Under the pieces are notes generated by a model. It was not told the DNA's origin, ran no database searches, and worked only from the letters and a program-made list of their open reading frames with translations. The position numbers and the translations under genes are program-made. This document shows, in pieces, positions 25,726 to 33,915 of a stretch of DNA of 43,946 bases. How positions within the stretch are numbered: position 1 is the first letter of the stretch; each line of letters starts with the position of its first letter. Location: IMG/VR virus record IMGVR_UViG_3300028025_003303, positions 1-43,946 of that record, one strand, 5' to 3'. Source of the DNA: a virus.

Positions 25726-26881
25726 TATTATTTTTTGTTCACATACAGATGATGCAATTTTTTCTTTAGGAGACTATATCCTTGATAGTGATGATGAGTT
25801 TACAATCGCATCTGCATTTGCTGGGATACCAACAGATGATGCTGGATATAAAAAACACACTACATTAAGAAAAGAACATGACGAAGCCTGTTCTATGGTA
25901 AATGCTAAAGTTATTAATGGAGATCTATTAGATGATGTTTATGGAAAACAAAATGAAGATGATTTAATAAATTGGATAAAAAGTATAATTGTAGATTTTG
26001 ATAATATATATATTCCACTAGGAATTCATCATCCAGACCACGTATTTTTATCAGATACTTTATTTAATTTAATGAAGCATTTTGATAAAAAATATTTTGT
26101 ATATGCTGAGTTGCCATACAAATTGTCATATCAGGATTTATATGAAACAAGATTAAAAATTTTTACATCACTTTGTGGTTTAAAAAAAACTAACACCAAT
26201 TTTACAAAAAACAAAATTGATGCAATAAAAAAATATGATTCACAAATAAAATACGCAAGCGATCCATCTTGCATAGATGAAAAATTATTTGCACAACTTA
26301 TTGTAGAAGAAGAAGTATGGGAAGTTTCAATATTAGATCATGCTAAGGTTTTTTGGGACAATGCTGCAAAAGATGTAGATGTAAGGCATAAATATATTGC
26401 AGATGAATGGGCATCTACTCAAACATTTTTAAATCTCATAGAAAATAGCAATGACAATTGGAATAATGTTTTAGAGATTGGATGTGGAATAGGAAGGCTT
26501 CTAGTTCCTTTAGCAGATAAGTATGGTGAATGTAATTTTTATGGAATAGATATTTCTGATGAAATGATAAACCTTGCACCTAAAAGAAATAATATAAAGT
26601 ATCAAGAAGTTACAGACAATCTTGATTTAGTATACTCAATGTTAGTTTTTCAGCATATTGAGAATCAAGAAAAAATTAATTATATTAAACTTGCTTATGA
26701 AAAATTAAAGTTTGGTGGAAATTTATTTATTCAATTTGTCATTGGTGAAGAAAATTCTGCATATTCTTATCAAACATCAAAAATTAAAATTAACAATATA
26801 TTAACTGATGCAGGATTTCAAAACCTAATCTTTACAAATCAAATGCATCCTGACTGGATGTTTGTTAAGGCTACAAAATGA
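25718..26881 (+). CDS. PIG-L deacetylase fused to a SAM methyltransferase
   Basis: The protein has 387 residues. The N-terminal part (1-200) is a PIG-L/LmbE domain: CSHTDDAIFSLG (7-18) matches the family's PHPDDE with H9 and D12 as zinc ligands, and HHPDH (104-108) supplies the third; the usual Glu after DD is Ala13. PIG-L enzymes remove N-acetyl groups from sugars. The C-terminal part holds VLEIGCGIGR (251-260), YGIDIS and FQHIENQEK, a class I methyltransferase. The start at 25718 is chosen because the PIG-L motif begins there. A deacetylate-then-methylate role on one amino sugar is an attractive inference. Confidence 0.8.
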   Translation: MSSIIFCSHTDDAIFSLGDYILDSDDEFTIASAFAGIPTDDAGYKKHTTLRKEHDEACSMVNAKVINGDLLDDVYGKQNEDDLINWIKSIIVDFDNIYIPLGIHHPDHVFLSDTLFNLMKHFDKKYFVYAELPYKLSYQDLYETRLKIFTSLCGLKKTNTNFTKNKIDAIKKYDSQIKYASDPSCIDEKLFAQLIVEEEVWEVSILDHAKVFWDNAAKDVDVRHKYIADEWASTQTFLNLIENSNDNWNNVLEIGCGIGRLLVPLADKYGECNFYGIDISDEMINLAPKRNNIKYQEVTDNLDLVYSMLVFQHIENQEKINYIKLAYEKLKFGGNLFIQFVIGEENSAYSYQTSKIKINNILTDAGFQNLIFTNQMHPDWMFVKATK

Positions 26882-27726
26882 TTAAGGCCTATTTATATTC
26901 TCATGATGGCAAAGATTACGCTAATGACAAATGGGACTATGGGTTATTAAAAGAAGTATTTGATAAATATGAAATTGATCAAGTTAAAGTTACTTCTATT
27001 CCCAAAGTTGATAGAGGCTTTGTTATTGTTCCTGGACCACAGAGTTTTGGACATGAAGAAACAATAAATAAAGAAATACAAAATATATCAAGGGTGCTTT
27101 TATTTATTACGGGGGATGAAGAAAGTATATTTAATATAAACAAGATTAATCATCCTAACATTGAAATATGGATTCAATATCCTAATGAAAGTAATAAACA
27201 ATATAATAAATTACCTATTGGAGTTCCCCAACATTTAAAGCAGTTTATGCCAGACTATCCTATTAAGAATTATGATTTATATTTTGGTGGTCAAATAACT
27301 CATTCAAGAAGACAGCAACTATCAAAGGCCATACAGTCAATGCCAAACACCCTTTTTAAGCCCACAGCAGGCTTTGCACAGGGCGATCAGCCAACAGACT
27401 ACTATCGCAACCTTGCCAGCGCTAAGATTGCTCCAGCACCTTCTGGTGCGGTAACTATAGATACCTTTAGATTTTTTGAGGCTATAGAAATGTTATGCCT
27501 TCCAATAGGAGATAAAATTAATTCAAAAGGAGACTCTATTGATTTTTATAATACTGTGTTTGGATATGATATTCCTGTAAACCTTGTTTCTGCTTGGGCT
27601 GAGTTGCGTTATCTTGTTCCTGAGTTATTAAATCAATACCCTCGCAACATGCATAAAGTGGTATGCTGGTGGATGAAATATAAAAGAGATCTTGGAATAA
27701 AAATTATGAGGCAGATCAATGAATAA
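26878..27726 (+). CDS. exostosin-like GT-B glycosyltransferase
   Basis: The protein has 282 residues. It starts MIKAYLYSHDGKDYANDKWD. The C-terminal half YDLYFGGQITHSRRQQLSKA, YYRNLASAKIAPAPSGAVTI and DTFRFFEAIEMLCLPI has the conserved donor-binding E near a Pro-Ile strand seen in exostosin-like and group 1 enzymes. The N-terminal domain is short. It overlaps both neighbours (4 and 8 bp). Confidence 0.65.
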   Translation: MIKAYLYSHDGKDYANDKWDYGLLKEVFDKYEIDQVKVTSIPKVDRGFVIVPGPQSFGHEETINKEIQNISRVLLFITGDEESIFNINKINHPNIEIWIQYPNESNKQYNKLPIGVPQHLKQFMPDYPIKNYDLYFGGQITHSRRQQLSKAIQSMPNTLFKPTAGFAQGDQPTDYYRNLASAKIAPAPSGAVTIDTFRFFEAIEMLCLPIGDKINSKGDSIDFYNTVFGYDIPVNLVSAWAELRYLVPELLNQYPRNMHKVVCWWMKYKRDLGIKIMRQINE

Positions 27727-28480
27727 AAATGATGTAACAATTATATTGGCTACATCTGTATTGCCAAGCCATCCAGACACACACATTATTGATGAAACAA
27801 TTAATTCTCTTAGGGTTCATTTTCCTAAAAATGAAATAATCATGCAGATAGATGGATTACGACAAGAACAAATGGATCGTGAAACTGACTATAATGAATA
27901 TAAAAATAGAATTCTGTGGAAGTGTTTGCATGAATACAATAACGTTCTTCCCATAATGTTTGATAAGCATAGCCATCAAAGCACAATGATGCGTAAAACT
28001 ATTGATGATATTCAAACATCTGCATTGCTATATGTTGAAGGTGATGCACCACTTACTCCAGACGCAGAAATTGATTGGGAAAAGTGTTTTGATTTAATTG
28101 GGCATGAGAAAGCAAACACAATTCGTTTTCATCATGAAGCCTTTATTCCAGAGGCGCACAACCATTTAATGTTTGGCATGGAAGATATCTTTATGAGAAC
28201 ATCTCAATGGAGTCAAAGACCACACCTGAGCAGAGTTTCATATTACAGAGAAGTAATTCTTCCTCCACTTGAAGATAAAGTATTTATTGAAGATACAACT
28301 CATGGAAGAATACAAGATGATATTTCTCCATATAATAATTTTAATAAAGAAGGTTGGGATAAACATAAATTATGGATATACCATCCAGAAGGAAACATTA
28401 AAAGATCTTATCATTTAGATGGTCGTGAAGGTGGAAGAAAGTTTACTTCAGATGATGACGTTTGGTTTAAAGAGCAATGA
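27719..28480 (+). CDS. GT-A-like glycosyltransferase
   Basis: The protein has 253 residues. It starts MNKNDVTIILATSVLPSHPD; the strand TIILATS, then DETINSLRVHFPKNEIIMQI and ALLYVEGDAPLTPDAEIDWE (the GD replaces the usual DxD, with D105 a likely metal ligand). The later part is rich in His and aromatic residues and ends with a Gly-Arg-Glu loop. A GT2-like enzyme is the best reading, less sure than the first island gene. Confidence 0.6.
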   Translation: MNKNDVTIILATSVLPSHPDTHIIDETINSLRVHFPKNEIIMQIDGLRQEQMDRETDYNEYKNRILWKCLHEYNNVLPIMFDKHSHQSTMMRKTIDDIQTSALLYVEGDAPLTPDAEIDWEKCFDLIGHEKANTIRFHHEAFIPEAHNHLMFGMEDIFMRTSQWSQRPHLSRVSYYREVILPPLEDKVFIEDTTHGRIQDDISPYNNFNKEGWDKHKLWIYHPEGNIKRSYHLDGREGGRKFTSDDDVWFKEQ

Positions 28481-29514
28481 GACTAGGAATTATAGCCAGA
28501 TCAGATAATACTGGGCTTGGTAATCAAACAAAAGAACTTGTTGACATGTTAAAGCCTAGTAAAATATTACTTATTGATTCAACACCCTTTAATAAAAATA
28601 CTCAGCATCCAGATTGGTACTCAGAATATAGTTGTATTAAATCAACTGGCTTTCCAACGCTACAACAAATAAAACTATTTCTTAACGAAGTTGATATTGT
28701 TATTAGTTGTGAAACATTTTACGATCAAAACTTTGTAAAGTATGCCCAAAGAAGGGGTGTAAAAACTATCCTTCAGTATAACTATGAACTTTTTGGTAAT
28801 CTTGCAGCACCAAACCTTCCACTCCCAAACATCCTTTTATCTCCAAGCGTTTGGCATATTGATCATGTTAAAAAACTTTTTGGTAAGCAATCAACAGTAA
28901 TGCATTTACCGCCACCAACAAATCCATCAATTTTTTCAGGGGCTAAAGAAATAAATATGTCTAAAGACCATAAGAGAATACTCCACATTGCTGGTAAAAA
29001 AGCAGCAAAGGATAGAAATGGGACAGATACTGTACTTCAAATGCTTAAATATTCTAAGGCAGACTATGAATTAGTTATAAGAAGCCAGAGCGAAATAGAG
29101 ACAGACATAAAGGATTCAAGGCTTACAATTGAGATAGGCAATCCTGACAACAGAGAAGATATGTATAGTGGGTTTGATGCTATGGTGCTTCCTAGACGTT
29201 ATGCAGGTCTTTGTTTGCCTATGAATGAGGCTCTTGTGAGTGCCCTGCCAGTTTTCATGACTGATATACCACCTAATAATTATATTTTACCAAAAGAGTG
29301 GTTGGTTGAATCATCATTGATTAGTTTGTTTAGAACAAAGGTTAGAATTGAATTGTTTGAAGCAAATAAAGAAAAATTAGCAAATCAAATTGATGAATAT
29401 GTAAACAACAAAAACAAGAATGAGTATAAAGAAAAAGCCTATCAGATAGGCATTGATAATTTTAGCCCAGATAATTTACTTGATAAGTATCTAGAAGTTA
29501 TTTCTCATATTTAG
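28477..29514 (+). CDS. GT-B (group 1) glycosyltransferase
   Basis: The protein has 345 residues. It starts MRLGIIARSDNTGLGNQTKE, with the N-terminal GxGxQ loop; RILHIAGKKAAKDRNGTDTV begins the C-terminal domain. SGFDAMVLPRRYAGLCLPMN followed by EALVSALPVFMTDIPPNN is the GT4 donor site (the E-x7-E region; here G-L-x-x-P-M-N-E). It is the last + strand gene of the island and overlaps the Stealth-like gene end by 17 bp. Confidence 0.75.
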   Translation: MRLGIIARSDNTGLGNQTKELVDMLKPSKILLIDSTPFNKNTQHPDWYSEYSCIKSTGFPTLQQIKLFLNEVDIVISCETFYDQNFVKYAQRRGVKTILQYNYELFGNLAAPNLPLPNILLSPSVWHIDHVKKLFGKQSTVMHLPPPTNPSIFSGAKEINMSKDHKRILHIAGKKAAKDRNGTDTVLQMLKYSKADYELVIRSQSEIETDIKDSRLTIEIGNPDNREDMYSGFDAMVLPRRYAGLCLPMNEALVSALPVFMTDIPPNNYILPKEWLVESSLISLFRTKVRIELFEANKEKLANQIDEYVNNKNKNEYKEKAYQIGIDNFSPDNLLDKYLEVISHI

Positions 29515-30190
29515 TTTTTGTTGTAAATTGTTTTCTAAGTATACTATCTAAGATTAAATCAAATGATGTATCTGCACTGGAAAGATATATATGATCTTCC
29601 TTTTTTAAATTGTATGATTTTAAAACTAAAGGGCCTTTTATATAAACCTTAACATCTTGCATCTCTTTTCCTCCAACATTAAATAGATTTCCATAAACAG
29701 ATCTCCATAAAAATTGGTCTTGGTTTTTCAATACTTCTTTTAATTTTTCTTTTTCCATTATCATTGGAACGTGAAGTTCATAATCTAAAGCATGTTCAAT
29801 CCCTAAAGAAATAACTTTTTTATATGTTGCTAAAAGTTTTCTTGTATACCCAGAGTTTGAATTTATCTTTTGATATAGATTTATTTTTTCTAAAAGTGAG
29901 CCACCATGGTAGTTATCTATACTATCTATCTTTTTTATGATATAAAAATCATCATTCATTAAAACAAATGACTCTGATATTTCGTTTGACTCTGTAATGC
30001 TTTTTAAATTATAAAATGCATTTTTATATTTTGTTAACTTCTGATCAACCTTTATATAGTTTCCAACATACCAGTCTGGTTTTCCACCAACAACCCAAAT
30101 ATTTGAGTCTGGAAAACTTTCAACTACAGATCTAATTGAATATCTTAGTTCTTCGTTGATTCCATCTTTACATATATATACAAAGTCCAT
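29498..30190 (-). CDS. Stealth-like sugar-phosphate transferase or glycosyltransferase
   Basis: The protein has 230 residues. MDFVYICKDGINEELRYSIR, NIWVVGGKPDWY and FVLMNDDFYIIKKI (about 76-89) match Stealth CR1/CR2-type patterns (R...E..yslRS.......i.iVt....P.W, and nDD.f). Stealth proteins transfer hexose-1-phosphates onto capsular polysaccharides. It is convergent to the island but likely part of the same pathway. The short length means only the core domains are present. Confidence 0.65.
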   Translation of the reverse strand: MDFVYICKDGINEELRYSIRSVVESFPDSNIWVVGGKPDWYVGNYIKVDQKLTKYKNAFYNLKSITESNEISESFVLMNDDFYIIKKIDSIDNYHGGSLLEKINLYQKINSNSGYTRKLLATYKKVISLGIEHALDYELHVPMIMEKEKLKEVLKNQDQFLWRSVYGNLFNVGGKEMQDVKVYIKGPLVLKSYNLKKEDHIYLSSADTSFDLILDSILRKQFTTKTKYEK

Positions 30191-30217
30191 ATTTCCTCAT
30201 TATAAAAATTAAGAAAA

Positions 30218-30244
30218 GGCGAACTTATTTTTAGTAAATTCGCC
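30218..30244 (-). terminator. intrinsic terminator after holin-like gene
   Basis: On the - strand GGCGAA, a 15-nt AT loop, TTCGCC, then TTTTCTTAATTTTTA. It ends the long left-facing run that begins upstream of 30261. Confidence 0.8.
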
Positions 30245-30260
30245 CTTCCTAATTAACTAA

Positions 30261-30545
30261 CTACTTCTTTTTAACAGCAGCCTTTTTCTTTTTTGGTGCA
30301 CTCTTAACAGGCACAATTTTACCAAGAGCGTCTGAAATTGCTCCTGTATCTGGCAGTACGCCAAATGCCTTGTCGTTTGGATTGAGTGCTCTCAATGCAA
30401 CTGGTGCAAGGGCAGCAACTAATGCAGCCCAAAGATCTTTAGGATCTGTTACGCCAGCCATGTAAAGTGCAATAACTGATCCAAGAACAGATCGTCCATA
30501 TGATGCAAGCATTGCTTTTGTTTTATCGTTTAGTATATTATTCAT
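30261..30545 (-). CDS. holin-like membrane protein with basic tail
   Basis: The protein has 94 residues from the ATG at 30545, which follows CCTAGGAGGAATA; longer in-frame forms lack this site. It starts MNNILNDKTKAMLASYGRSV, has one or two helices (SVLGSVIALYMAGV, LWAALVAALAPVALRAL) and ends in a Lys-rich tail (KSAPKKKKAAVKKK). The layout matches phage holin-type proteins annotated in actinophages. It is 8 bp from the XapX gene and may share its membrane role. Confidence 0.6.
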   Translation of the reverse strand: MNNILNDKTKAMLASYGRSVLGSVIALYMAGVTDPKDLWAALVAALAPVALRALNPNDKAFGVLPDTGAISDALGKIVPVKSAPKKKKAAVKKK

Positions 30546-30553
30546 TATTCCTC

Positions 30554-30712
30554 CTAGGATATAATTCGTGTTATCGTTGTAAAGCCAATCCATAGACCAA
30601 TAATTCCTGCGACTCCCGCAAAAACTGGTGGTGCTGGAACTGGCAATTTGAATGCTGCGAACACGACACCGCACCCAAAACCTGTTAGTATAGAAAAAAA
30701 TATTTCCTTCAT
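30554..30712 (-). CDS. XapX domain (DUF1427-like) membrane protein
   Basis: The protein has 52 residues: MKEIFFSILTGFGCGVVFAA, FKLPVPAPPVFAGVAGIIGL and WIGFTTITRIIS. The sequence FKLPVPAPP.FAGV.GI.G.W.G is the XapX family signature with two membrane helices around a Pro-rich turn. XapX proteins occur in bacteria and phages with no assigned activity. Overlapping control with the holin-like gene suggests joint expression. Confidence 0.75.
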   Translation of the reverse strand: MKEIFFSILTGFGCGVVFAAFKLPVPAPPVFAGVAGIIGLWIGFTTITRIIS

Positions 30713-30715
30713 TGT

Positions 30716-31075
30716 TTAACCTTTAATCTCTGCATCTGGAAGCAATGCCATAAGTTTTTCTGAATAGTTGTTTAGTCCTTTATTGCTTAATTCTTTAGAA
30801 ACTTCTTTTATTACTTTTTGTGATGTCTCTATATATTCAAATGCCCAGTCTCTTGAATCAGATAAAAACTTTATGAAGTTTTCTTTATGTATGTCTTCTC
30901 CAGAATCAATATCGCTTACTTTGGTTTTTAAAAATAACTCTTCAAGAGCAGAGTTTTTTAGATATAACTCTGCCAACAAAAATTGTGTTTTTTTAAGTTT
31001 AGAAAATATAGAGATATAGGCTATTCCAAAGGACAAAGCCAGGGTACCTAAAAATACTAAAAACATAGTTTCCAT
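30716..31075 (-). CDS. 119-residue one-TM protein with helical cytoplasmic part
   Basis: The protein starts METMFLVFLGTLALSFGIAY, an N-terminal membrane helix, followed by a long charged helical region (LKKTQFLLAELYLKNSALEE, SQKVIKEVSKELSNKGLNNY). Similar 'TM plus helical tail' proteins are frequent in phages of this type. No function assigned. Confidence 0.6.
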   Translation of the reverse strand: METMFLVFLGTLALSFGIAYISIFSKLKKTQFLLAELYLKNSALEELFLKTKVSDIDSGEDIHKENFIKFLSDSRDWAFEYIETSQKVIKEVSKELSNKGLNNYSEKLMALLPDAEIKG

Positions 31076-31105
31076 ACTATCTATTGTACTATACCAATGC
31101 CCATA

Positions 31106-31237
31106 TTAAAAGTCATCGTCTTCAATATCAAACAAGTCTAAATCAGCCAGATTGCTGAGTTTTGAGGCAAAAAATAAACTAAATGCAACAAGCATAGATA
31201 TTCCAGCCACAACCAAGATTATTACTCTTTTTTTCAT
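31106..31237 (-). CDS. 43-residue one-TM protein with acidic tail
   Basis: The protein reads MKKRVIILVVAGISMLVAFS, LFFASKLSNLADLDLFDIED and DDF. A basic start, one membrane helix and an acidic end. It overlaps the upstream gene by 4 bp (ATGA). Function unknown. Confidence 0.55.
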   Translation of the reverse strand: MKKRVIILVVAGISMLVAFSLFFASKLSNLADLDLFDIEDDDF

Positions 31238-31464
31238 TTTACTGCCTCTCTAGTTACCAGCACTATGGCTCCATTATCCTCTAGTGCATTCTTTAATTTT
31301 ACTATGTACTGTAGTGCTGCTATTTTTTCATCATGTACCATTTTTAAAAACTTATATTCGTTTAATTTTATAGTCAAGAAATGATCATTATCTATAATTT
31401 CAACACTAAAGTTTTTAGGTACCTGTATAGAATGAACTGCTCTACGCATTTCGTTTGTATACAT
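31234..31464 (-). CDS. 76-residue hypothetical
   Basis: The protein starts MYTNEMRRAVHSIQVPKNFS. Beta strands (VEIIDNDHFLTIKLNEYKFL) precede a helix (AALQYIVKLKNALEDNGAIV). It follows the WhiB gene by 1 bp and is coupled to it. No family recognised. Confidence 0.6.
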   Translation of the reverse strand: MYTNEMRRAVHSIQVPKNFSVEIIDNDHFLTIKLNEYKFLKMVHDEKIAALQYIVKLKNALEDNGAIVLVTREAVK

Positions 31465-31465
31465 A

Positions 31466-31747
31466 TTACTCCATTGTTAAAGACTGCCAAGTGTTTGACC
31501 AGTCTTGTTTAGATTTGTGCTTATTAAACTCTCTTGAAATTTCTCCAGTTTCAAGATAAACACCTCCCCAAACTCCCCACTCTTTTCCAGATACTCCGTT
31601 AGCAAAACATGTTTTTCTAACAGGGCACTGTCTACAAAGTGCATCAACATTTTGTCTAATCCCCTCTTCATCTTCATACTTATCAAAGTATAAATTTGTT
31701 TCAAGACCTAAACAAGCAGCCTCATCTTTCCATAAATGCTGCTTCAA
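31466..31747 (-). CDS. WhiB-family iron-sulphur transcription factor
   Basis: The protein has 93 residues. All four WhiB cysteines are present: C12, C38-x2-C41-x5-C47, which bind a 4Fe-4S cluster, followed by the turn GVWGG (58-62). WhiB proteins are restricted to actinobacteria and their phages and bind the housekeeping sigma factor region 4, changing promoter choice. The basic C-terminal DNA-binding tail is short (HKSKQD). A phage copy may redirect host transcription or affect septation, as shown for the mycobacteriophage TM4 WhiB; here the role is inferred. Confidence 0.93.
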   Translation of the reverse strand: MKQHLWKDEAACLGLETNLYFDKYEDEEGIRQNVDALCRQCPVRKTCFANGVSGKEWGVWGGVYLETGEISREFNKHKSKQDWSNTWQSLTME

Positions 31748-31749
31748 GA

Positions 31750-31959
31750 TTACTCCCTATACTTATTTGGAATATCCCAACCATTGCGACCTGGCGTGTA
31801 TATTTTATGTAAGTACCATTTATCTTTTATTCTAATTCCATTTACAGATGTTTTTGCCATATCTGACTCTTTTAGATCAACGACATTCCATCCATCCCAA
31901 ACAAGATTATTGTTTTTGTTTACAATTTTATCCATTGTATTTAAACTTCTAATAATCAC
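31750..31959 (-). CDS. 69-residue hypothetical next to WhiB
   Basis: GTG start overlapping the upstream TGA. It starts (M)IIRSLNTMDKIVNKNNNLV and continues VWDGWNVVDL, SDMAKTSVNGIRIKDKWYLH and KIYTPGRNGWDIPNKYRE. The WDGW.V and GR.GWDIP motifs are distinctive and recur in actinophage small proteins. Function unknown. Confidence 0.6.
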   Translation of the reverse strand: MIIRSLNTMDKIVNKNNNLVWDGWNVVDLKESDMAKTSVNGIRIKDKWYLHKIYTPGRNGWDIPNKYRE

Positions 31960-32600
31960 TTTTGCTCCCCTAATCCAATATCATAGTGATATCTATTACT
32001 ATCTTCTAAAGTCCACTTTGGACTATCTTCAACATCCCACTGACGCTCATTAATCAGTCTATCAATTACCATATTTCCATATTTAGTTGTAAACGAAGGC
32101 TCAAACAGCAATACTCTGTTGTTAGGCTGTACCGCAAAGTTTCCATCATCTCTTACAATAACATGTCCACACTTATGTTGTCCAGGACTTTCTGAATATC
32201 CATGATCAAGAATATTAGACTCAGGATTGTGCCAATCTAAAGTAAATAAATATTTTCCATGAATTTTTGTTTTAGTGCGATCAATATATGACATCTTCAT
32301 GTTTGCAAGATTAGCAAATTTTGTTACTGAAATATATGGACTAAAAGAGTTCCACAAAACTAGGTTATGAATATCTTCTTCAGGAACTCCTGGCTTTGTG
32401 CAAAAAGCATTTATTGGCATTCTCCACCAGATTCCTCCATCTTCCATTAAGAAGTGAAACAAAGGACTTCTGTTTTGAAGGGTTGAAACTCCAAAAATTA
32501 CACAAGGGAAGTATTTGTCATGACTATCTTCTTGATTACGTAAAAAGTTTCCTCTAACGTAACACTCAATAGGAGGTATATTTGCATTAAGTTCTGGCAT
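31956..32600 (-). CDS. 214-residue conserved phage protein
   Basis: The protein starts MPELNANIPPIECYVRGNFL. It carries HFLMEDGGIWWRMPINAFC, LVLWNSFSPYISVT, LFTLDWHNPE, GQHKCGHVIVRDDGNFAVQP and NNRVLLFEPSFT. The pattern is highly conserved among environmental phages including cyanophages, with no known activity. The His/Cys/Asp-rich centre might bind metal. It is coupled by ATGA to the next gene. Confidence 0.65.
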   Translation of the reverse strand: MPELNANIPPIECYVRGNFLRNQEDSHDKYFPCVIFGVSTLQNRSPLFHFLMEDGGIWWRMPINAFCTKPGVPEEDIHNLVLWNSFSPYISVTKFANLANMKMSYIDRTKTKIHGKYLFTLDWHNPESNILDHGYSESPGQHKCGHVIVRDDGNFAVQPNNRVLLFEPSFTTKYGNMVIDRLINERQWDVEDSPKWTLEDSNRYHYDIGLGEQK

Positions 32601-32601
32601 A

Positions 32602-32952
32602 TTAGTACCTAAATATCCCTACTTCAATATTTTTTGACTCAGCACTAGAAACTAATCTAGACTTTGACTCATTTGGTTTACTTAAAAAAACAAAATAGTT
32701 TACTTGATTCATATTTGTATCAAGCCAAGAAGGTGCAGTATTATAAAACTTGATTTTCTTTCCTCTAGCCTTCATGCCACGCTCTGATAAGTTAGAAAAT
32801 TCTGAAACAAAATTATTGATCTTTGCTGGCCCAACAGAATAAATAATAAATTCGTTGTCATCTTCTTTCATTCCAGAAAGCGCAACGCTCATAGCACGAA
32901 GAAAAACATTATAGTCGTTAAACTCAGATGTTCCTTGCACTGCTACTATCAT
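32602..32952 (-). CDS. SLOG/Rossmann-like protein
   Basis: The protein has 116 residues. MIVAVQGTSEFNDYNVFLRA has the strand-G-T/S-E-F pattern of YpsA/SLOG-type nucleotide folds; EFIIYSVGPAKINNFVSEFS, GKKIKFYNTAPSWLDTNMNQ, VNYFVFLSKPNESKSRLVSS and AESKNIEVGIFRY complete the repeating strand-helix order. The family binds nucleotide-derived ligands in other systems. Which ligand is involved here is unknown. Confidence 0.55.
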   Translation of the reverse strand: MIVAVQGTSEFNDYNVFLRAMSVALSGMKEDDNEFIIYSVGPAKINNFVSEFSNLSERGMKARGKKIKFYNTAPSWLDTNMNQVNYFVFLSKPNESKSRLVSSAESKNIEVGIFRY

Positions 32953-32953
32953 T

Positions 32954-33346
32954 TTATTGCATTCCTTTTCTTAAATCATCTAAGATGTCCATCATCTTTG
33001 CCAATTCTTTTTTTGACATATTGTGTATATCTAATGGTTTAATAGTGTCTTCATCTACTCTGCCATTAATAGCATTAGCAGTATAAAAAACATTATTTAC
33101 TGTCCAATATGCTTTGCCTTCTGTGATAACAACCTTTAACATATTTTTTTGAATATGTTTTTGTGACTGCCTAATCATTTTTGGCTTCTCAAACATTTCT
33201 TTAGGTATAACGTCTTTAACCATTTCATATATATGGCTTTGCCTATATACTATTTTTTTAAAAACCTTCTTACCCTTTTTGTTTGATATCTTAAGTATAA
33301 ACCATGTAGCCACAGTTGTCAACACAACAACTAATAAGTATTTCAT
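32954..33346 (-). CDS. 130-residue one-TM protein
   Basis: The protein starts MKYLLVVVLTTVATWFILKI, an N-terminal membrane anchor. A basic region (SNKKGKKVFKKIVYRQSHIY) and a small soluble part (AYWTVNNVFYTANAINGRVD) end with a helix ELAKMMDILDDLRKGM. Conserved in similar phages without function. Confidence 0.6.
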   Translation of the reverse strand: MKYLLVVVLTTVATWFILKISNKKGKKVFKKIVYRQSHIYEMVKDVIPKEMFEKPKMIRQSQKHIQKNMLKVVITEGKAYWTVNNVFYTANAINGRVDEDTIKPLDIHNMSKKELAKMMDILDDLRKGMQ

Positions 33347-33360
33347 TTTTCCCTAAAATA

Positions 33361-33537
33361 CTAAGATTTTTCTTTTTTATCAACAACTGTTTTAGTTGCT
33401 TGAGTTGTTGGTGCATAAAGAGAAATAAGTTTATTTAACTTAATCTGTAATTGAAGAACCTGAAACTCTAAATCTGATGACTTCTGCTTATAAAAATTAA
33501 CTAGTTGTTTAATTTCATCTACTGTTAAATCTTCCAT
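33361..33537 (-). CDS. 58-residue coiled-coil protein
   Basis: The protein starts MEDLTVDEIKQLVNFYKQKS and continues SDLEFQVLQLQIKLNKLISL. One long amphipathic helix with heptads and a basic tail (KTVVDKKEKS). GGGGACA ribosome site upstream. Function unknown. Confidence 0.55.
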   Translation of the reverse strand: MEDLTVDEIKQLVNFYKQKSSDLEFQVLQLQIKLNKLISLYAPTTQATKTVVDKKEKS

Positions 33538-33543
33538 TGTCCC

Positions 33544-33915
33544 CTACCCCTTTCTAAAACTAAATGCGCTTCCTATCCATGCTTTTTCTACTTTTTTCTT
33601 TTCTCTTTCTACAATTGCACGACTCCACGTAAACCCTGCATCTCCACCCCAAGCATCCCACATAATTCTTCCATTGGATGGAAACTCTGGACCATCATAA
33701 AAACCTTTGCCTTTTTTATCTACTTCATGACGAGAAAAAAAAGAAAACATTCTTTTAACAGTACTAAGAGACATTGGTGATCCATTTACAATATCAGTTG
33801 CACGACCCCAGCCTACGGGAGTTCCAGCACCAGTTGCCTTACCGTCTTCTTTCCATTTTAATGCACGACGTGCTGCAGCCTTCATTCCATCATTAGGTGT
33901 ATATGTATCAGCCAT
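33544..33915 (-). CDS. conserved phage protein (ARRALKW / WGGDAG)
   Basis: The protein has 123 residues. AARRALKWKEDGKATGAGTP, GWGRATDIVNGSPMSLSTVK, RMFSFFSRHEVDKKGKGF and WDAWGGDAGFTWSR match a domain frequent in phages and often found fused to prohead proteases or portal-adjacent proteins. The activity is unknown. It is coupled to the small basic gene by 1 bp. Confidence 0.7.
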   Translation of the reverse strand: MADTYTPNDGMKAAARRALKWKEDGKATGAGTPVGWGRATDIVNGSPMSLSTVKRMFSFFSRHEVDKKGKGFYDGPEFPSNGRIMWDAWGGDAGFTWSRAIVEREKKKVEKAWIGSAFSFRKG

